Below are positions 42,326 to 51,191 of a stretch of DNA of 60,823 nucleotides, one piece after another. Location of the stretch: the NCBI GenBank assembly GCA_000824825.2, contig LM655188.1, positions 1 through 60,823 of the forward strand. The letters are read 5' to 3'. Numbering within the stretch: the first letter of the stretch is position 1; the number at the start of each line of letters is the position of its first letter. The notes beneath the pieces are model-generated. The model ran no database searches. It was not told the DNA's origin and was given only the letters and a program-made list of their open reading frames with translations. The translations under genes and the position numbers were made by a program. This stretch comes from Mesorhizobium sp. ORS 3324 (lineage in GTDB: Bacteria > Pseudomonadota > Alphaproteobacteria > Rhizobiales > Rhizobiaceae).

Positions 42326-42775
42326 ATGGCTTTGGTGATCGAAGGCGAGGAGCGCATCGCCGCCCCCTTGCAAAAAGTGTGGGCAGGGCTGAACGACCCG
42401 GACATCCTCAAGGATGCGATTCCCGGCTGCAAGTCTCTCGAGAAGAAATCGGACACCGAGATGGCTGCGACCGTGGTGCTGAAGATCGGGCCGATCAAGG
42501 CGACATTCAACGGCGAAGTCACCTTGAAGAATCTCAACCCGCCGCATTCCTACACCATCCAGGGCGAAGGCAAGGGCGGCATTGCCGGCTTCGCCAAGGG
42601 CGGAGCGGATGTGACGCTGACCGCCGACGGCGCGGGCACGACTGTGCTCAAATACGCCGCCAAGGCCGATGTCGGCGGCAAGATCGCCCAGCTCGGCAGC
42701 CGCCTGATCGAATCGACATCGAAGAAGCTGGCCGGGCAGTTCTTCTCGACGTTCGGCGAAAAAATGGGCGGCTGA
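42326..42775 (+). CDS. CoxG/SRPBCC family protein
   Basis: This 149-residue protein has the CoxG-type START/SRPBCC fold: ALVIEGEERIAAPLQKVWAGLND, then PDILKDAIPGCKSLEK, and FAKGGADVTLTADGAGTTVLKY. Members assist CO-dehydrogenase-like molybdenum enzymes or bind hydrophobic ligands, but no cox structural gene is nearby, so a CO-related role is not supported. The C-terminus lacks the membrane anchor of classical CoxG. Confidence 0.8.
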   Translation: MALVIEGEERIAAPLQKVWAGLNDPDILKDAIPGCKSLEKKSDTEMAATVVLKIGPIKATFNGEVTLKNLNPPHSYTIQGEGKGGIAGFAKGGADVTLTADGAGTTVLKYAAKADVGGKIAQLGSRLIESTSKKLAGQFFSTFGEKMGG

Positions 42776-42790
42776 GCCTCAGAGGAAGGA

Positions 42791-43966
42791 TTACTCGAAG
42801 ACTATCGACGGCACGGCGGCTTCCGATGCGCCGCGCTCCTCCAGGACCCTTTCCCAGACTTTCGAAGCGATGTCGCGATAGATCTTCGCTTCGGCGCCTT
42901 CCGGCTTGGCCACGACCACCGGCGAGCCGGCGTCCGAGCTTTCGCGGATGCCCATCTCGAGCGGCACCTCGCCCAGGAAGGTGACGCCGAGCCGCTCGGC
43001 CTCGCGGCGCGCGCCGCCATGGCCGAAAATATCGTAGCGCTTGCCGGTGTCGGGCGCGAGGAAATAGCTCATGTTCTCGACGATGCCGAGCACCGGCACA
43101 TCGACCTTCTTGAACATGTTGAGGCCCTTGCGCGCATCGATCAGCGCGAGGTCCTGCGGGGTCGAGACGATGACGGCGCCGGCGAGCGGTACCTGCTGGG
43201 CCATGGTGAGCTGGGCGTCGCCGGTGCCGGGCGGCATGTCGACGACCAGCACGTCGAGCGGCCCCCATTCGACCTCGCGCAGCATCTGGGTCAACGCCGA
43301 CATCACCATCGGACCGCGCCAGATCATCGGCGTCTCCTCGTCGACGAGGAAGCCTATCGACATCACCCTGAGGCCGTAATTCTGCATCGGCCTCAGCACC
43401 TTGCCGTCGACCGTCTGCGGCCGGCCATGGATGTTGAGCAGACGGGGCATCGACGGTCCGTAGATGTCGGCATCGAGCACGCCGACGCTGAGGCCATTGG
43501 CGGCAAGGCCGAGCGCAAGGTTGACGGCGGTGGTCGATTTGCCGACGCCGCCCTTGCCGGAGGCCACCGCAATGATCGCATCGATGCCGGGCACGCCGCG
43601 CTTGCCGTGGCTGTGCGAAGCAGGAGCCTGCGGCGCCGGACGCTGCTGCGGCGCGGGCCGCTGCGGCGCTGCCTGCGGAGCCGGGCGCGGCCGGACCGGC
43701 GCTTCCATGCCGCCGCCCTTCTTCTCCGCCGTCAGCGCGACGACGGCGTTGGCGACACCGGGGATTTCCTTGACCACGCGCTCGGCGGCGGCGCGCAGCG
43801 GCTCCATCTCCTGGGCACGGGCGGCGGGAACGGTGATCGAGAAGAACACCTTGGAATCGGCGATGAAAATTTCCGAGACCAGGCCGAGATCGACGATATT
43901 GCCGGTGAAGTCCGGTCCATTGACCGTCTTCAGGCGCTCGATGACGGTTTCCTTGCTGACGGACAT
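42791..43966 (-). CDS. mrp: Mrp/ApbC iron-sulfur cluster carrier ATPase
   Basis: This 391-residue protein has an N-terminal MIP18/PaaD-like domain (ETVIERLKTVNGPDFTGNIV, split at VIERLKTVNGPD), a Pro/Ala/Gln-rich linker (about 88-112), and a deviant Walker A P-loop AVASGKGGVGKST. DADIYGPSMPRLLN, VDMPPGTGDAQLT and VENMSYFLAPDTGKRYDIFGHGG follow. It delivers Fe-S clusters to apoproteins. The CxxC that many Mrp proteins carry after ENMSYF is replaced here by APDTG, so cluster ligation must differ. Confidence 0.93.
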   Translation of the reverse strand: MSVSKETVIERLKTVNGPDFTGNIVDLGLVSEIFIADSKVFFSITVPAARAQEMEPLRAAAERVVKEIPGVANAVVALTAEKKGGGMEAPVRPRPAPQAAPQRPAPQQRPAPQAPASHSHGKRGVPGIDAIIAVASGKGGVGKSTTAVNLALGLAANGLSVGVLDADIYGPSMPRLLNIHGRPQTVDGKVLRPMQNYGLRVMSIGFLVDEETPMIWRGPMVMSALTQMLREVEWGPLDVLVVDMPPGTGDAQLTMAQQVPLAGAVIVSTPQDLALIDARKGLNMFKKVDVPVLGIVENMSYFLAPDTGKRYDIFGHGGARREAERLGVTFLGEVPLEMGIRESSDAGSPVVVAKPEGAEAKIYRDIASKVWERVLEERGASEAAVPSIVFE

Positions 43967-44212
43967 GAGCTTTTTCCCTGGCGTTTGCCGGTTCAGATAA
44001 TGCAGTTCCCGGGGAGAACCAAGCTTCAGAACGACATGTGCTGCGACATGCCTTCAAAAACTTGCACTCACGTGTCGGGTTTTGCGGGCGTCATTCGTCT
44101 TCCAATCACATGCATCCCGCGCAAGCTGCGGTCGCCGGAAGGCAGCTCAACCCTATTTCCTGGTATCCGGCGCGGCAGCCAAGGCAGCGGCCAACAGGGA
44201 AAGGAAACAGTC

Positions 44213-44590
44213 ATGCTAGAAAACAGCAACGCAACGGCCAATCTCGCGGTGAAGGACCTGGAGAAGGCAAAGGCCTTCTATGCGGGAACCCTCGGCCTCC
44301 GCCAGATCGACGACATGGACGGCGAGCTGATCGTCTACAAAAGCGGTGACACGGCCATCAATGTCTATCGCTCGCAATTCGCCGGCACCAACAAGGCGAC
44401 AGCCGTAACCTGGGCGGTCGGCGACCAGATCGAGCCGATCGTCAATTCGCTGCGGTCGAAGGGCGTCGCCTTCGAGCACTACGACATGCCCGGCCTGACG
44501 CTCGAGGGCGACATCCACGTCGGTCACGGCATGAAGGTCGCCTGGTTCAAGGACCCCGACGGCAACATTCTGAACGTCGTGGGCAAATAG
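44213..44590 (+). CDS. VOC superfamily protein (glyoxalase/bleomycin-resistance fold)
   Basis: This 125-residue protein has two beta-alpha-beta-beta-beta modules: NLAVKDLEKAKAFYAGTLGLRQ, and a second ending HGMKVAWFKDPDGNILNVVGK (WFKDPDGNIL is diagnostic). SD AAAGGAAA precedes the ATG. Divergent from mrp with a 246-bp gap holding no gene. The substrate is unknown. Confidence 0.85.
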   Translation: MLENSNATANLAVKDLEKAKAFYAGTLGLRQIDDMDGELIVYKSGDTAINVYRSQFAGTNKATAVTWAVGDQIEPIVNSLRSKGVAFEHYDMPGLTLEGDIHVGHGMKVAWFKDPDGNILNVVGK

Positions 44591-44617
44591 CTCGCGGTTG
44601 GGCGGCGCCAGGCCGCA

Positions 44618-44989
44618 TCACATGGCCAGCCTGGCGGCAGAATAGGTCAGCGCGGCGACGTCGCCGGCTATGCCCAGCGCACGGCCGAGGCGCGCCGGGC
44701 GGCGCCCACGCCGATGATGGCACCGGTTATGGTGTGGGTGGTCGAGACCGGAACGCGATCGGCGGGCGTCATGAAGGAGCGCCTGACGGCAAGCAGCACC
44801 TCCGCGGTGACGCCGTCAGACTGGTCCTCCAGATCGACGATCTTCTGGCACCAGCGGTCGATGTCCCTCCCCCTGGAGAAGCTGCTCCAGCGCCTCGGCG
44901 CCGCCGACCACCGTGCGCGAATACCGTTCGAACAGGTCGAAGAAGCGGTCCTCGCGCGGCAACAGCCTGCGAAACCAACCCAGCATCAT
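44618..44989 (-). pseudogene. Decayed DUF47 (PhoU-like)/Pit phosphate transporter remnant
   Basis: Read on the minus strand, the start encodes MLGWFRRLLPREDRFFDLFERY and TVVGGAEALEQLLQ, the N-terminus of a DUF47/PhoU-like protein. A frameshift near 44876 moves to another frame giving RWCQKIVDLEDQSD and EVLLAVRRSFMTPADR. This joins directly to PVSTTHTITGAIIGVGAA RRASAVRW, the C-terminal signature of an inorganic phosphate (Pit) transporter, and a last shift gives ALTYSAARLAM. An internal deletion has fused the first gene to the end of the second and both are frameshifted. Confidence 0.85.
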
Positions 44990-45141
44990 GTCCTCCTTGC
45001 TTGCGCCTGTCTCGCATAACGCCATGCGCGGCGCGGGAAAACAGATAAGCCGGCTCAAAACGTGGATGAGGTCCTGTTGTGCATGCGTCTTGCGCAGCAA
45101 AGCGATTTCCCCGACCTTGGGCAAACCGTGGATCGGATGAC

Positions 45142-46041
45142 ATGATCGACAAACTGGAATTCTTCATCGCGCTTGCCAGGGAAGAGCATTTCGGCCGAGC
45201 GGCAGAGGTCTGCGGCGTCACCCAGCCGACGCTGTCGGCCGGCATCAAGCAGCTCGAGGGGCAGCTCGGCGTCATGCTGGTGCTGCGCGGCTCGCGCTTC
45301 CAGGGCCTGACGCCGGAAGGCAAGCAGGTGCTGGTGTGGGCGCGCCGCATCGTCGGCGACTCCAGGACCATGCGCGAGGAAATGCGGGCGGCGCGCCTCG
45401 GCCTGTCCGGCCGCATCCGCATCGCCGCCGTGCCGACGGCGCTCGCCATGGTGGCGCGGCTGACGACGCCGTTCCGCGAAAAGCATCCCGGCGTCACCTT
45501 CTCGGTGCTGTCGCGGACCTCGATCGAGGTGCTGACGCTGCTCGGCAATCTCGATATCGATGCCGGCATCACCTATCTCGACAACGAGCCTCTCGGCCGG
45601 GTTACCAGCGTGCCGCTTTATGACGAGCGCTACCAACTGATCACGGCGATCGGGAACCCCTATTCCGACCGCGACAAAGTGTCGTGGGCCGAGATCAGCC
45701 AGCTGCCGCTCTGCCTGCTGACGCCGGACATGCAGAACCGCCGCATCATCGACCAGCATCTGGCGGAAGCCGGCGTGCAGGTGCGGCCGACGCTGGAATC
45801 CAACTCGATGATCGTCCTGTTCTCGCATATCCGGACCGGCAAATGGTCGTCGATCATGCCGCTCAACCTTGCGGAAACATTCGGCTTTTCCGAACCGATC
45901 CGGGCCATTCCGATCGTCGATCCGGATGCCAGCCACACGGTCGGGCTGGTGGCGGCGCCGCGTGAGCCGCATACGCCGCTGGTGCAGGCGCTGCTGGACG
46001 AGGCGATGGCGCTGGCAGACGATTTCCGCGCCCACCGCTAA
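45142..46041 (+). CDS. LysR-family transcriptional regulator (probable fds regulator)
   Basis: This 299-residue regulator has an N-terminal HTH (LEFFIALAREEHFGRAAEVCGVTQPTLSAGIKQLE, diagnostic part CGVTQPTLSAGIKQLE) and a C-terminal periplasmic-binding-like co-inducer domain (from about residue 90). MIDKLEFFIAL at 45142 is the start. It stands just before fdsGBACD on the same strand, with a 21-bp palindrome in the gap. The position implies formate-responsive control of formate dehydrogenase. Confidence 0.88.
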   Translation: MIDKLEFFIALAREEHFGRAAEVCGVTQPTLSAGIKQLEGQLGVMLVLRGSRFQGLTPEGKQVLVWARRIVGDSRTMREEMRAARLGLSGRIRIAAVPTALAMVARLTTPFREKHPGVTFSVLSRTSIEVLTLLGNLDIDAGITYLDNEPLGRVTSVPLYDERYQLITAIGNPYSDRDKVSWAEISQLPLCLLTPDMQNRRIIDQHLAEAGVQVRPTLESNSMIVLFSHIRTGKWSSIMPLNLAETFGFSEPIRAIPIVDPDASHTVGLVAAPREPHTPLVQALLDEAMALADDFRAHR

Positions 46042-46066
46042 GCTAGACAATGCAGGTCGATCGTCG

Positions 46067-46087
46067 TTGATAGAAATTTTCTATCAA
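46067..46087. promoter_or_regulatory. Probable LysR operator in the fds promoter
   Basis: TTGATAGAAA and TTTCTATCAA are perfect 10-bp arms around a single T. The site includes ATAG-N7-CTAT, the LysR T-N11-A geometry. It lies 25 bases after the lysR stop and 150 bases before fdsG. Confidence 0.7.
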
Positions 46088-46170
46088 GCAACGGGAGAGC
46101 TTTATTGATTTCGGGGGTTTCCTCTGATTTCGTAAGGACTTAGCGAATTTGCGCCCTGTGCATGTCGTTG

Positions 46171-46196
46171 CCCCAAAACCGCTCTATATTTTGGGG
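46171..46196. promoter_or_regulatory. Inverted repeat near the fds transcription start
   Basis: CCCCAAAA (46171-46178) and TTTTGGGG (46189-46196) are separated by 10 bases, about 40 bases before fdsG. It may be a second regulator half-site pair or a 5'-UTR hairpin. Confidence 0.45.
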
Positions 46197-46236
46197 TGAC
46201 ATACATCGGGTCGCCAACGACCAGGGAGGGCGCTGC

Positions 46237-46716
46237 ATGCCGATGCAGCCTGCAAGTACCGAGATCGCGTCGCGCACGGCGGCGATCGTCAATGAGCTCA
46301 AGGGCCTCGAAGGTCCGCTGCTGCCGATCCTCCATGAACTCCAGGAAGAATTCGGCCACGTGCCGCAGGCAGCACTCCCCGTCATTGCCGACGGGCTGAA
46401 CCTCTCCAGGGCCGAAGTCCACGGCGTCGTCACCTTCTACCATGATTTCCGCGCCCAGCCGGCCGGCCGGCATGTCTTGAAGCTCTGCCAGGCGGAAGCC
46501 TGCCAGTCGATGGGTTCGGAGGCTGTCGCTGCCAAGGTCAAGCAGTTGCTCGGCATCGATTTCCACGAGACCGCCCGCGACGGATCGGTTACACTGGAAC
46601 CGGTCTATTGCCTCGGGCTTTGCGCCTGCTCGCCATCGGCAATGCTGGACGGCGAAGTGATCGGCCGGCTCGACGACGAGAAGATCGAAGAGATTGTCGC
46701 GGAGGTGCGTTCATGA
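46237..46716 (+). CDS. fdsG: NAD-dependent formate dehydrogenase, gamma subunit
   Basis: This 159-residue NuoE-like thioredoxin-fold subunit carries a [2Fe-2S] cluster with ligands in LCQAEACQSMG and YCLGLCACSP. The N-terminal helical part is LLPILHELQEEFGHVP. It passes electrons within the soluble molybdenum formate dehydrogenase. SD GGGAGGG is 9 bases upstream of ATG 46237. Its stop overlaps fdsB by 4 bases. Confidence 0.94.
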   Translation: MPMQPASTEIASRTAAIVNELKGLEGPLLPILHELQEEFGHVPQAALPVIADGLNLSRAEVHGVVTFYHDFRAQPAGRHVLKLCQAEACQSMGSEAVAAKVKQLLGIDFHETARDGSVTLEPVYCLGLCACSPSAMLDGEVIGRLDDEKIEEIVAEVRS

Positions 46717-48269
46717 TCCCGCGCATCTATGTCCCCGCGGATTCCGGCGCGCTGGCGCTTGGCGCCGAAAAGGTCGCCAAAGCGATCGAGAAGGAGCTCA
46801 AGGAGCGCGGCGTCGAGGCCAAGATCGTGCGCAACGGCTCACGCGGCGCCTATTTCCTGGAGCCGATGGTCGAGGTGGCGACAGCCGAGGGCCGCGTCGC
46901 CTACGGGCCGGTGAAGCCGTCGGACGTGAAGAGCCTGTTCGACAGCGGCTTCCTCAAGGGCGGCCATCACAAGCGCTGGCTCGGCGCGCCCGACAAGATC
47001 CCCTTCCTCGCCAAGCAGACGCGGCTGACCTTCGCGCGCTGCGGCATCATCGACCCGCTGTCGCTCGACAGCTACAAATCGCATGGCGGCCTGAACGGTC
47101 TGCATAATGCGGTGGCGATGGCGCCTGCCGACATCGTCAGCCAAGTGACCGAATCCGGTCTGCGCGGCCGCGGCGGCGCCGGCTTCCCGACCGGCATCAA
47201 ATGGAAGACGGTGCTGGATACCAAATCCGACCAAAAATACATCGTCTGCAACGCCGACGAGGGCGACAGCGCCACTTTTGCCGACCGCATGATCATGGAA
47301 GGCGATCCCTTCGTGCTGATCGAAGGCATGGCGATCGCCGGTATCGCCACCGGCGCCACCAAGGGCTTCGTCTATATCCGCTCGGAATATCCGCATGCGG
47401 TGGCGACGATGAACAAGGCCGTGGCGATCGCCCGCAAGGCCGGCGTGCTCGGCGCCAATGTGCTGGGCTCGCCCAACGCCTTCGACATGGAGATCCGCGT
47501 CGGCGCCGGCGCCTATGTCTGCGGCGAGGAAACCTCGCTCTTGAACAGCCTCGAAGGCAAGCGCGGCGTGGTGCGCGCCAAGCCGCCGCTGCCTGCCATC
47601 CAGGGGTTGTTCGGCCAGCCGACGGTGATCAACAACGTCATCAGCCTGGCCTCCGTGCCGATCATCATGGACAAGGGCGCGGCCTACTACAAGGATTTCG
47701 GCATGGGACGCTCGCGCGGCACCATCCCGATCCAGATCGCCGGCAACGTCAAGCATGGCGGGCTATTCGAGACGGCTTTCGGTCTGACGCTTGGCGAGAT
47801 CGTCGACGAGATCGGCGGCGGCACCGCTTCGGGACGTCCGGTGAAGGCGGTGCAGGTCGGCGGCCCACTCGGCGCCTATTTCCCGCGCGCGCTGTTCGAC
47901 ACGCCGTTCGACTACGAAGAATTCGCCAAGCGCGATGGACTGATCGGCCATGCCGGCATCACCGTCTTCGACGACACGGCCGACATGATGAAGCAGGCGC
48001 GTTTCGCCATGGAGTTCTGCGCCATCGAAAGCTGCGGCAAGTGCACGCCCTGCCGCATCGGCTCGACGCGCGGCATGGAGGTGCTCGACAAGGTCGCCGC
48101 GGGCATCGAGGCGGAGAAGAACCTCGCTCTGGTCACCGACCTCTGCAACACGATGAAGTTCGGATCGCTCTGCGCGCTGGGCGGCTTCACGCCCTACCCG
48201 GTGATGAGCTCGATCACGCATTTCCCCGAGGATTTCAAGCCGGCGCCGACGCGCGTGGCTGCTGAATAG
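46713..48269 (+). CDS. fdsB: NAD-dependent formate dehydrogenase, beta subunit
   Basis: This 518-residue flavoprotein subunit reduces NAD+. An N-terminal thioredoxin-like segment of about 100 residues is followed by the NuoF core. FMN/NAD sites are in GRGGAGFPTGIKW and GAGAYVCGEETSLLNSLEGKRG (core CGEETSLLNSLEG), and the [4Fe-4S] ligands in ESCGKCTPCRIGS plus a later Cys in FGSLCALGG. The start is at the ATGA overlap with fdsG. Confidence 0.95.
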   Translation: MIPRIYVPADSGALALGAEKVAKAIEKELKERGVEAKIVRNGSRGAYFLEPMVEVATAEGRVAYGPVKPSDVKSLFDSGFLKGGHHKRWLGAPDKIPFLAKQTRLTFARCGIIDPLSLDSYKSHGGLNGLHNAVAMAPADIVSQVTESGLRGRGGAGFPTGIKWKTVLDTKSDQKYIVCNADEGDSATFADRMIMEGDPFVLIEGMAIAGIATGATKGFVYIRSEYPHAVATMNKAVAIARKAGVLGANVLGSPNAFDMEIRVGAGAYVCGEETSLLNSLEGKRGVVRAKPPLPAIQGLFGQPTVINNVISLASVPIIMDKGAAYYKDFGMGRSRGTIPIQIAGNVKHGGLFETAFGLTLGEIVDEIGGGTASGRPVKAVQVGGPLGAYFPRALFDTPFDYEEFAKRDGLIGHAGITVFDDTADMMKQARFAMEFCAIESCGKCTPCRIGSTRGMEVLDKVAAGIEAEKNLALVTDLCNTMKFGSLCALGGFTPYPVMSSITHFPEDFKPAPTRVAAE

Positions 48270-48279
48270 GAGCTGGCAG

Positions 48280-51189
48280 ATGAATATCAAAGCCGACTTC
48301 CCAACACTCATCGAAGAGATCGATTACGGCACCCCGGAATCGAGGGCGGAGAAGCAGGTAACCCTGACCGTCGACGGCCGCAGCATCACCGTGCCGGAAG
48401 GCACCTCGATCATGCGCGCGGCGATGGAAGGCGGGGTCGAGATCCCAAAGCTCTGCGCCACCGACATGCTGGACTCCTTCGGCTCCTGCCGCGTCTGCCT
48501 GGTCGAGATCGAAGGCCGCGCCGGCACGCCGGCCTCCTGCACGACGCCGGTTGCCGAAGGCATCGTGGTGCGCACGCAGTCGGACCGGCTCGACGCCATC
48601 CGCCGCGGCGTCATGGAACTCTACGTCTCCGACCATCCGACCGGCTGGAACGAGAAGGCCGGCACCGGCGCCAGCGAATTCGACGCGGTGGCGAAGTCGG
48701 TCGGCCTGACCGAGAACCGTTACGGCGTCGAAGGCCGCAATCACGTCAAGGAAGACGGCGTCGCGCCCGGCCATGGCTCGCTGGCGGTCGACTACATCGC
48801 CCGCGACGAATCCAACCCCTATTTCACCTACGATCCGGCGCAGTGCATCGTCTGCTCGCGCTGCGTGCGCGCCTGCGAGGAGGTGCAGGGCACTTTCGCG
48901 CTCACCATCGAAGGCCGCGGCTTCGAGTCGCGCATGGTCGCCGGCATGCATGAGGATTTCATCGCTTCCGAATGCGTGTCCTGCGGCGCCTGCGTGCAGG
49001 CCTGCCCGACCGACGCATTGCGCGAGAAGACGGTGCTAGAGAAAGGCATACCGGAGCGCTCGGCGGTCACCACCTGCGCCTATTGCGGCGTCGGCTGCTC
49101 GTTCAAGGCCGAAGTGAAGGGTGACGAGGTCATCCGCATGATGCCCTACAAGGACGGTAAGGCGAACCACGGTCATTCCTGCGTGAAAGGCCGCTTCGCC
49201 TATGGCTACGCCACTCACAAGGACCGCATCCTCAAGCCGATGGTGCGCGAGAAGATCACCGATCCCTGGCACGAGGTGAGCTGGGAAGAGGCTATCGCCC
49301 ACACGGCCAAGGAATTCCGCCGCATCCAGTATCAATACGGACGCGGCGCCATCGGCGGCATCACCTCCTCGCGCTGCACCAATGAGGAGACCTACCTCGT
49401 CCAGAAGCTGGTGCGGCAGGGCTTCCGCAACAACAATGTCGACACCTGCGCGCGCGTCTGCCATTCGCCGACCGGCTACGGCCTCGGCCAGACCTACGGC
49501 ACCTCGGCCGGCACGCAGGATTTCGACTCGGTCGAGTTCACCGATGTCGCCATCATCATCGGCGCCAACCCTGTTTCCGCCCACCCGGTGTTCGCCTCGC
49601 GGCTGAAGAAGCGGCTGCGTCAGGGGGCCAAGCTGATCGTGATCGATCCGCGCCGCACCGAGATGGTGAAATCGGCGCATGTCGAGGCGGACTACCACCT
49701 GCCGCTGAAGCCCGGCACCAATGTCGCGATACTGACGGCGCTGGCGCATGTCATCGTCACCGAGGGACTGTTCGACGAGGCTTTCATCCGCGAGCGTTGC
49801 GACTGGGCCGAATTCCAGGACTGGGCGTCCTTCGTCGCCCTGCCGGAAAACAGCCCCGAGACGGTCGGCAAGCTCTCCGGCGTCGATCCGGAGGCCATCC
49901 GCGGCGCGGCGCGGCTCTATGCCAAGGGTGGCAACGGCGCGATCTATTACGGCCTGGGCGTCACCGAGCACAGCCAGGGCTCGACCACCGTGATGGCGAT
50001 CGCCAACCTCGCCATGGCCACCGGCAATATCGGCCGTCCGGGCGTCGGCGTGAACCCGCTGCGCGGCCAGAACAATGTGCAGGGCTCCTGCGACATGGGG
50101 TCCTTCCCGCATGAGTTGCCCGGCTATCGCCACATCTCCGGCGAAGCCGTGCGCGACATCTATGAGAGCCTGTGGGGTGTGAAGCTGGACGAAGAGCCGG
50201 GCTTGCGCATCCCCAACATGCTCGACGCCGCCGTCGACGGTTCGTTCAAGGGCATCTACATCCAGGGCGAGGACATCCTGCAGTCCGACCCCGATACCAA
50301 GCACGTCGCCGCCGGCCTTGCCGCGATGGAATGCGTGGTCGTGCACGATCTCTTCCTCAACGAGACGGCGAACTACGCGCATGTCTTCCTGCCGGGCTCG
50401 ACCTTCCTCGAGAAGGACGGCACCTTCACCAATGCCGAGCGCCGCATCAACATGGTGCGCGAGGTGCTGGAGCCGAAGGCGCGCTATGCCGACTGGGAGG
50501 CGACGCAGGAGCTTGCCCGCGCCATCGGGCTCGACTGGAACTACACGCATCCGTCACAGATCATGGACGAGATCGCCAAGACGACCCCGAGCTTCGCCGG
50601 CGTGTCCTTCGAGTTGCTCGACCGCGTAGGATCGGTGCAGTGGCCCTGCAACGAGAAGGCGCCGCTCGGCACCCCGATCATGCATGTCGACGGCTTCGTG
50701 CGCGGCAAGGGCAAGTTCATCCGCACCGAATATGTGGCGACGGACGAACGCACCGGACCGCGCTATCCGCTGCTGCTCACCACCGGCCGAATTCTGTCGC
50801 AGTACAATGTCGGCGCGCAGACCAGGCGCACCGAGAATGTCGCATGGCATGCCGAGGACCGGCTGGAGATCCATCCGCACGACGCCGAGAACCGCGGCAT
50901 CCGCGACGGCGACTGGGTGCGGCTGGCCAGCCGTTCCGGCGAGACCACGCTGCGCGCGCTGATCACCGACCGCGTGTCGCCCGGCGTCGTCTACACGACC
51001 TTCCACCACCCGGACACGCAGGCCAACGTGATCACCACCGACTTCTCGGACTGGGCGACCAACTGTCCGGAATACAAGGTCACCGCCGTGCAGGTGGCGC
51101 CGTCCAACGGGCCGACCGAGTGGCAGAGGGAGTATACCGAGCAGGCTCGCCAGAGCCGCCGCATCGCCCCGCTGGAAGCGGCGGAATAG
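48280..51189 (+). CDS. fdsA: NAD-dependent formate dehydrogenase, alpha (catalytic Mo) subunit
   Basis: This 969-residue catalytic subunit oxidises formate to CO2 at a bis-MGD molybdenum centre. The N-terminal NuoG-like part has a [2Fe-2S] cluster (SFGSCRVCLVEIEG), and ferredoxin-like clusters in CIVCSRCVRACEE and CVSCGACVQACPT. The catalytic part has the [4Fe-4S] motif CAYCGVGCSFKAE with a later Cys in HGHSCVKG. The Mo ligand is cysteine (RVCHSPTGYGLG), not selenocysteine. The C-terminal molydopterin-binding domain has LTTGRILSQYN. It follows fdsB after 10 bases. Confidence 0.96.
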   Translation: MNIKADFPTLIEEIDYGTPESRAEKQVTLTVDGRSITVPEGTSIMRAAMEGGVEIPKLCATDMLDSFGSCRVCLVEIEGRAGTPASCTTPVAEGIVVRTQSDRLDAIRRGVMELYVSDHPTGWNEKAGTGASEFDAVAKSVGLTENRYGVEGRNHVKEDGVAPGHGSLAVDYIARDESNPYFTYDPAQCIVCSRCVRACEEVQGTFALTIEGRGFESRMVAGMHEDFIASECVSCGACVQACPTDALREKTVLEKGIPERSAVTTCAYCGVGCSFKAEVKGDEVIRMMPYKDGKANHGHSCVKGRFAYGYATHKDRILKPMVREKITDPWHEVSWEEAIAHTAKEFRRIQYQYGRGAIGGITSSRCTNEETYLVQKLVRQGFRNNNVDTCARVCHSPTGYGLGQTYGTSAGTQDFDSVEFTDVAIIIGANPVSAHPVFASRLKKRLRQGAKLIVIDPRRTEMVKSAHVEADYHLPLKPGTNVAILTALAHVIVTEGLFDEAFIRERCDWAEFQDWASFVALPENSPETVGKLSGVDPEAIRGAARLYAKGGNGAIYYGLGVTEHSQGSTTVMAIANLAMATGNIGRPGVGVNPLRGQNNVQGSCDMGSFPHELPGYRHISGEAVRDIYESLWGVKLDEEPGLRIPNMLDAAVDGSFKGIYIQGEDILQSDPDTKHVAAGLAAMECVVVHDLFLNETANYAHVFLPGSTFLEKDGTFTNAERRINMVREVLEPKARYADWEATQELARAIGLDWNYTHPSQIMDEIAKTTPSFAGVSFELLDRVGSVQWPCNEKAPLGTPIMHVDGFVRGKGKFIRTEYVATDERTGPRYPLLLTTGRILSQYNVGAQTRRTENVAWHAEDRLEIHPHDAENRGIRDGDWVRLASRSGETTLRALITDRVSPGVVYTTFHHPDTQANVITTDFSDWATNCPEYKVTAVQVAPSNGPTEWQREYTEQARQSRRIAPLEAAE

Positions 51190-51191
51190 CC

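Noticed and set aside
42326..42775. CO dehydrogenase operon member
   Set aside because: No coxMSL genes are near; the CoxG/SRPBCC fold alone does not imply CO oxidation.
48280..51189. Selenocysteine formate dehydrogenase
   Set aside because: The Mo-ligand position is a cysteine codon (RVCHSP) and no in-frame TGA occurs.
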